Of a stretch of DNA of 5,910 bases, positions 1 to 5,910 are shown one piece after another (within the stretch, counting starts at the first letter, position 1; every line of letters begins with the position of its first letter). The DNA comes from Chlorobiota bacterium (GTDB lineage Bacteria > Bacteroidota > Bacteroidia > Bacteroidales > F082), in contig JAUXBM010000124.1 of NCBI GenBank assembly GCA_030619415.1, forward strand, positions 1-5,910, written 5' to 3'. The translations under genes were made by a program, and so were the position numbers. A model generated the notes under the pieces. That model worked only from the letters and a program-made list of their open reading frames with translations, was not told where the DNA came from and did not search any database.

Positions 1-1658
1 ATAAACCTTCCAATATCGATCTCGGCGCCAAGTATCAGGTGATTGGCGAGCTGCATTTTTTTATCCACATCATCTCCATCAAATGTAGCCGGGAGGTTTT
101 CCGGACCCGAAAGAAACCCATAAAACAGGTTTACGACATCGCGGTCGGAGGTGGCCGCAATTAAGTTTTGAGAATACATGCCCCCGGCAAATTTTAGTCT
201 GAAATTTTCGGTCACATTGTATTTAATGGCAAGCCTTGGTTCGAGGGAGATGTTAGATAGGGACGCATACCATTGAAATCGAAATCCTGGTTCAATGATG
301 AATTTACCAACTGTCGCTTTGTATTTTGCAAAAATGCCCAATTGGGTGGTGTTTTCAGTCTGGTCAATCTTTGCGCCAATAAAATTGGTGAATTGATATT
401 CTGTGCGATATCCTTCCAATTCAATTCCATAAGTAAACTGGTTTCTACCTAAAAAGTAAGTGAAATTCAGAGAACCCATAAAACCTCCGATGCTGCTGGT
501 CCGTTCGTTTAAAGCCGAAGAAGCAATATTACTTTCATATTGAGAATAGGAAAATAAGCCTTCGATCAGCACCGGTGACCTGCCCGGAATGACTACAAAG
601 TTAAGGCCTCCTCCATAAGAGTTCCATCCGAAATCTGCAATGGATTTATAATTTGTGACATCATCAGTATAATTAAAACCAAACAAACTTACCTTACTGC
701 CATTGCCTGCGTTTAATGATACTTTTCCGTAGAAATCCATAAAATTAAAAGGGATGCCATCTTCGTTCACATATTCGTAGAATATTTTTGAACTCTGCTC
801 CAGGTATGAATTTTTGAAGGAAAGGATAAACGACGCGCTTCCTTTGTCGGGTGCTTTTTGTTTAACGATGGGTCCTTCCAACACAGCCCTGGCACCGAAT
901 GTAGAGGCGCCAACTGATCCTGAAAACCGTTTTTTATTTCCATCTTTATAGGTAATATTCATGATGGATGATAAACGCGATCCAAATTCGGCATTGAATC
1001 CTCCTGTATAAACATCTGCCGTTCGGATGAGGTCAGTTTCAAATACGGAGAAAAGTCCGATCGAATGGAAAGGGTTATAAATGGTCATGCCGTCCAGTAA
1101 AACCTTGTTTTGAATGGGAGATCCTCCCCTCACGTAAAACTGACCTCCCTGGTCGCCGGTAAAAACAATTCCGGGAACAACCTGTAAATATTGGGCAAAG
1201 TCGGGTTGACCACCTACTGACGGAATTTGCCTGATCTCTTTTGGTGTAATTTTTACAACGGATGTTTTTGTTTCGGTTCTGGCAGCAATCCGTTCAGCAC
1301 TTACGGTAACCGTTTCCAGCTTTACTGATGATTCTTTCAGGTTATAAGTCTTATTGAGGATTTGTCCTTCAGTTAGTTGAACTGATTCCCTGACCGTGTC
1401 AAAGCCCAGGTAAGTAACAATAATGGTATAATTTCCTGGTGGCACCCTGGAAACAACGTAATACCCATTTTCATCTGCGGATGCGCCATAGGTTGTACCT
1501 TCCAGGTAAACATTGGTAAAAATTGCCGGCTCACCAGTCGTTTCTTCGTAAACAAAACCTCTTATTGTGGCATCCAATTGCTGGGCATACAAGCCTGATA
1601 TCCCAGCCACTAAAAAAAAGAATGTAAATGTAAAAACCCTATTAAAAGTATAATTCAT
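1..1658 (-). CDS. TonB-dependent outer-membrane receptor with N-terminal carboxypeptidase-regulatory-like domain, C-terminus missing (window edge)
   Basis: This is an outer-membrane receptor that would import a ligand using TonB/ExbBD energy; the substrate cannot be told. The frame is open without interruption from the ATG at 1658 to the left edge: 552 codons plus two bases. Residues 1-25 form a signal peptide (hydrophobic phenylalanine-rich core, probable cleavage after LYA, before QQ). Residues about 30-107 match the carboxypeptidase-D regulatory-like beta-sandwich common in Bacteroidota receptors (GFVYEETTGEPAIFTNVYLEG, then the ADENGYY turn and VPPGNYTI). A TonB-box-like ETVTVSA lies at 115-121. 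The plug covers about 137-235 and contains the typical QFYVRGGSP (173-181), VLLDGMTIYNP and GGFNAEFGSRLSS (219-231). Beta-barrel strands rich in aromatic residues follow. Families like this usually run to 700-900 residues, so a few hundred are missing. No SusD partner is visible, because the downstream side is outside the window. The nearest gene upstream is divergent, so it is the first gene of its transcript. Family assignment is firm; ligand is unknown. Confidence 0.93.
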   Translation of the reverse strand, partial: MNYTFNRVFTFTFFFLVAGISGLYAQQLDATIRGFVYEETTGEPAIFTNVYLEGTTYGASADENGYYVVSRVPPGNYTIIVTYLGFDTVRESVQLTEGQILNKTYNLKESSVKLETVTVSAERIAARTETKTSVVKITPKEIRQIPSVGGQPDFAQYLQVVPGIVFTGDQGGQFYVRGGSPIQNKVLLDGMTIYNPFHSIGLFSVFETDLIRTADVYTGGFNAEFGSRLSSIMNITYKDGNKKRFSGSVGASTFGARAVLEGPIVKQKAPDKGSASFILSFKNSYLEQSSKIFYEYVNEDGIPFNFMDFYGKVSLNAGNGSKVSLFGFNYTDDVTNYKSIADFGWNSYGGGLNFVVIPGRSPVLIEGLFSYSQYESNIASSALNERTSSIGGFMGSLNFTYFLGRNQFTYGIELEGYRTEYQFTNFIGAKIDQTENTTQLGIFAKYKATVGKFIIEPGFRFQWYASLSNISLEPRLAIKYNVTENFRLKFAGGMYSQNLIAATSDRDVVNLFYGFLSGPENLPATFDGDDVDKKMQLANHLILGAEIDIGRF

Positions 1659-1688
1659 TCTATAACCGGCCTTTAGCAAAAAAGAACT

Positions 1689-1696
1689 GCAAAGTA
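1689..1696 (-). promoter_or_regulatory. Candidate -7 box for the receptor gene
   Basis: Read on the minus strand this is TACTTTGC, about 30 bases before the receptor ATG. It resembles the Bacteroidota -7 box TAnnTTTG but has one base fewer between TA and TTTG. No TTTG-like -33 element sits at a good distance. The placement upstream of a divergently transcribed gene is right, but the match is imperfect, so this is a tentative call. Confidence 0.25.
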
Positions 1697-1701
1697 CTTA
1701 A

Positions 1702-4359
<2,658 letters not shown>

Positions 4360-4373
<14 letters not shown>

Positions 4374-4809
4374 GATCAATTTTTTTTGAAGATTTAATTA
4401 TTTCGGGTTTTATTAACAACACACCAACCAGGATAAGCAACACCGGCCAAAAGTCCCATAACCTATAGTAAGGAATCAGTTGGTCAGCCAGGAACAGCAA
4501 CCCAAATGCGATCAATAGGATACCTGCAACCAACCCGGTATTCGTTCTGCGTTGCGCTGTTTGTGGATCAACTTCCACACGAACACTTTCTTGCGGGGTT
4601 TCATCGATGCCAAATGTGATCATCCGGGACGGAATAACAATCCATAAAATGATGTACACCAATACACCACTCCCGCCAAATACCGCCAACAATACAAATA
4701 TTACCCGAACAATTACAGGATCGATATTGAGATAGTCGCCCAAACCACCTGCCACACCTCCGATAACTTTGTCAGTTCTTGATCGATATAATCTATCTGT
4801 TGTAGTCAT
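4360..4809 (-). CDS. PspC-domain membrane protein with extra LiaI/LiaF-type transmembrane pair
   Basis: This is a small inner-membrane protein of 149 residues, related to phage-shock protein C, which takes part in envelope-stress responses. Residues about 4-62 are a textbook PspC domain: LYRSRTDKVIGGVAGGLGDY at 7-26, NIDPVIVRVIFVLLAVFGG, then the hydrophobic segment ending ILWIVIPSR. A polar link (63-90) leads to a second part with two membrane segments (about 92-110 and 118-133, RLWDFWPVLLILVGVLLI), followed by a short basic tail. That second part resembles the first two helices of the protein encoded just downstream. The start is the ATG at 4809, placed directly before the PspC domain; the frame continues open to an ATG at 5001, but the added 64 residues are unlike PspC and cover the promoter. 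The gene overlaps the LiaF-like gene by 14 bases, so the two are probably made together. No pspA, pspB or pspF is present in the window. Domain call is firm; whether it signals, scaffolds or protects the membrane is not known. Confidence 0.92.
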
Positions 4810-4857
4810 TGTAATTTTATTTGTTAAAATGATAAAATAAACTTTGATTTTATTGAG

Positions 4858-4891
4858 CAAATATATTTCAAGTACCAGGTCGTGTAAACAA
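4858..4891 (-). promoter_or_regulatory. Promoter for the pspC-liaF-like operon
   Basis: On the minus strand, TATATTTG (4865 down to 4858) fits the Bacteroidota -7 box TAnnTTTG exactly. A TTG element (4891-4889) lies 23 bases upstream, at the long end of the usual spacing. The predicted leader is about 45 bases and very AT-rich, with a weak all-AT inverted repeat (AATAAA at 4854-4849, TTTATT at 4841-4836). The box match is good; activity is inferred. Confidence 0.5.
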
Positions 4892-5035
4892 CAATTCGGC
4901 GAATGGTGGTATTTGGTCGGTGAATTGAGAAATCCTAAACACATCCGGTATTTAGAATCTGATCTAAATATGCTTTTCATAATAATAAAGCGTAAAGACA
5001 TGCCAAAATCACATAAATTAATAGGCAGGATTTTG

Positions 5036-5043
5036 TATTTTTG
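5036..5043 (+). promoter_or_regulatory. Candidate -7 box for citrate synthase
   Basis: TATTTTTG fits TAnnTTTG exactly and is followed by C, as is common in this phylum. Transcription would begin near 5049-5051, leaving a leader of about 58 bases. No clear TTTG -33 element is visible at normal spacing. The rest of the divergent intergenic region 4810-5107 shows no gene on either strand. Confidence 0.5.
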
Positions 5044-5051
5044 CGCTCCCG

Positions 5052-5084
5052 GATTAAAGCCTAATCGACTGATTGGTTTTAATT
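5052..5084 (+). promoter_or_regulatory. Hairpin at the predicted 5' end of the citrate synthase mRNA
   Basis: Bases 5052-5061 pair with 5075-5084, and 5063-5066 pair with 5071-5074. This gives 14 base pairs, two of them G-U, with one bulged T at 5062 and a four-base loop GACT. The hairpin begins about nine bases after the predicted -7 box, so it would form almost at the mRNA's 5' end, well clear of the ATG at 5108. It could be an mRNA-stabilising stem-loop or a regulator binding site. It is not a plausible terminator, since no plus-strand gene ends upstream and no T-run follows. Confidence 0.5.
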
Positions 5085-5107
5085 AATATTTAAAATAGAT
5101 AAAGGCA

Positions 5108-5910
5108 ATGAAAGGTTTAAAAGAAAAATTATACGAAAAAATTGAAGAGCACCGGCCAAGAATTAAGCGGTTGCTTAAAGAACATGGTGAAACTGTAGTA
5201 AATGAAGTTACGGTTCAACAGATAATCGGCGGTATGCGCGGCATTAAAAGCCTTATCAGCGATATTTCCTATCTGGATCCATACGAGGGTATTCGTTACC
5301 GCGGATATACCTTGCCTGAGGTGATTGAGAAATTACCAAGACCAAGAGGATCGGAAATGCCTTGTGTTGAAGGGTTATTTTATCTTTTGCTTACAGGGGA
5401 GATTCCCACCGAAAGTGAGGTAGAAGAGGTGATTTATGATGGGATCAACCGTCGGCAGTTACCAAAATATGTTTACGAGGTAATTGATGCATTCCCAAAC
5501 AACAGCCACCCGATGGCCATACTATCGGCAGCTGTTATGTCGATGCAGCGTGAGTCTATTTTCAACCTCCGCTACCAACGAGGGATGAATAAACTCGATT
5601 ATTGGGATCCTACCTATGAAGATGGCTGGAACCTGATCTCAAAGCTTCCCATTATTGGGGCGGTTATTTATAATAAGCTTTACAACGATAAAGGAAACAA
5701 TTATCAGGATCCAACATTGGATCATGGAGGCAATTTTGCTTATATGATGGGTAAGGGCAAACCTTATGACGATGTAGCAAGAATGTATTTTATCATTCAT
5801 GCCGATCATGAGTCGGGTAATGTTAGCGCCCATGCGGGTCACCTTGTTGCCAGTTCCTTGTCGGATACTTATTACTCGGTAGCGGCTATGATTAACGGAT
5901 TGGCCGGTCC
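5108..5910 (+). CDS. gltA: Citrate synthase, mitochondrial (eukaryotic-like) type, C-terminus missing (window edge)
   Basis: The enzyme condenses oxaloacetate with acetyl-CoA to citrate and CoA, the first step of the TCA cycle, in the cytoplasm. The 267 codons visible align along their whole length with animal mitochondrial citrate synthase as I recall it, rather than with the E. coli type. Matching blocks include GGMRG (41-45), LDPYEGIRYRGY (56-67), CVEGLFYLLLTGEIPTE (86-102), NSHPMAILSAAV (132-143), and ADHESGNVSAHAGHLVASSLSD (232-253, split here as ADHESGNVSAH and AGHLVASSLSD), including the oxaloacetate-binding histidine region. The window stops at NGLAGP, immediately before the active-site LHG histidine, so that residue and the later catalytic Asp cannot be checked. 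Bacterial length is usually near 430 residues, so about 160 are missing. The ATG at 5108 gives the family's N-terminus; the AAAGG at 5101-5105 is too close to be a strong ribosome binding site. It is divergent from the pspC-like operon and probably has its own promoter and a structured leader. Confidence 0.95.
   Translation, partial: MKGLKEKLYEKIEEHRPRIKRLLKEHGETVVNEVTVQQIIGGMRGIKSLISDISYLDPYEGIRYRGYTLPEVIEKLPRPRGSEMPCVEGLFYLLLTGEIPTESEVEEVIYDGINRRQLPKYVYEVIDAFPNNSHPMAILSAAVMSMQRESIFNLRYQRGMNKLDYWDPTYEDGWNLISKLPIIGAVIYNKLYNDKGNNYQDPTLDHGGNFAYMMGKGKPYDDVARMYFIIHADHESGNVSAHAGHLVASSLSDTYYSVAAMINGLAG

Noticed and set aside
212..1555. Short minus-strand frames inside the receptor gene
   Set aside because: The receptor frame is continuous over all 552 codons. 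I followed it line by line and found no frameshift, so these are out-of-frame shadows rather than fragments of a broken gene.
4374..4379. TTG start two codons upstream for the LiaF-like gene
   Set aside because: An ATG follows two codons later with no ribosome binding site favouring the TTG. It remains possible but changes only two residues.
4810..5001. N-terminal extension of 64 codons for the PspC protein from the ATG at 5001
   Set aside because: It covers an exact TAnnTTTG box, has no PspC similarity, and the PspC domain begins immediately after the ATG at 4809.
4844..5086. Plus-strand reading frame of 80 codons in the pspC-gltA intergenic region
   Set aside because: It spans promoter elements of both divergent genes, has low-complexity composition and no recognisable domain.
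5639..5842. Minus-strand frame inside the citrate synthase gene
   Set aside because: Antisense to a highly conserved enzyme region, with no recognisable product.

Overview
The window reads as chromosomal DNA from a member of the Bacteroidota, probably an environmental Bacteroidales or related lineage (the rank below phylum is a guess). The evidence is an outer-membrane TonB-dependent receptor with an N-terminal carboxypeptidase-regulatory-like domain, a citrate synthase of the mitochondrial (eukaryotic-like) type, AT-leaning intergenic DNA, start sites without strong Shine-Dalgarno sequences, and upstream boxes that fit the Bacteroidota -7 consensus TAnnTTTG.

Layout. (1) Positions 1-1658, minus strand: the first 552 residues of a TonB-dependent receptor, whose C-terminal barrel lies beyond the left edge. 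(2) 1659-1848: a divergent intergenic stretch with candidate promoters on both strands and two overlapping inverted repeats. (3) 1849-3465, plus strand: a complete 538-residue ABC-F ATPase of the YbiT type, with an intact first nucleotide-binding domain and a degenerate second one. (4) 3462-4373, minus strand: a membrane protein with a LiaF-like toastrack domain, meeting the ABC-F gene tail to tail with interlocking stop codons. (5) 4360-4809, minus strand: a PspC-domain membrane protein, upstream of the LiaF-like gene and overlapping it by 14 bases. (6) 4810-5107: a second divergent intergenic region, with a good promoter box on each strand and a long hairpin in the predicted citrate synthase leader. 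(7) 5108-5910, plus strand: citrate synthase, cut by the right edge just before its active-site histidine segment.

How the genes relate. Only the pspC-like and liaF-like genes form a clear functional unit: a two-gene envelope-stress module whose proteins share a related pair of membrane helices. The receptor (outer-membrane uptake), the ABC-F protein (ribosome-associated translation factor) and citrate synthase (TCA cycle entry) look like independent neighbours. No RNA genes, CRISPR arrays, insertion sequences or phage genes were seen. The most unusual feature is the one-sided loss of ATPase motifs in the ABC-F protein, which affects exactly one of its two composite ATP sites.
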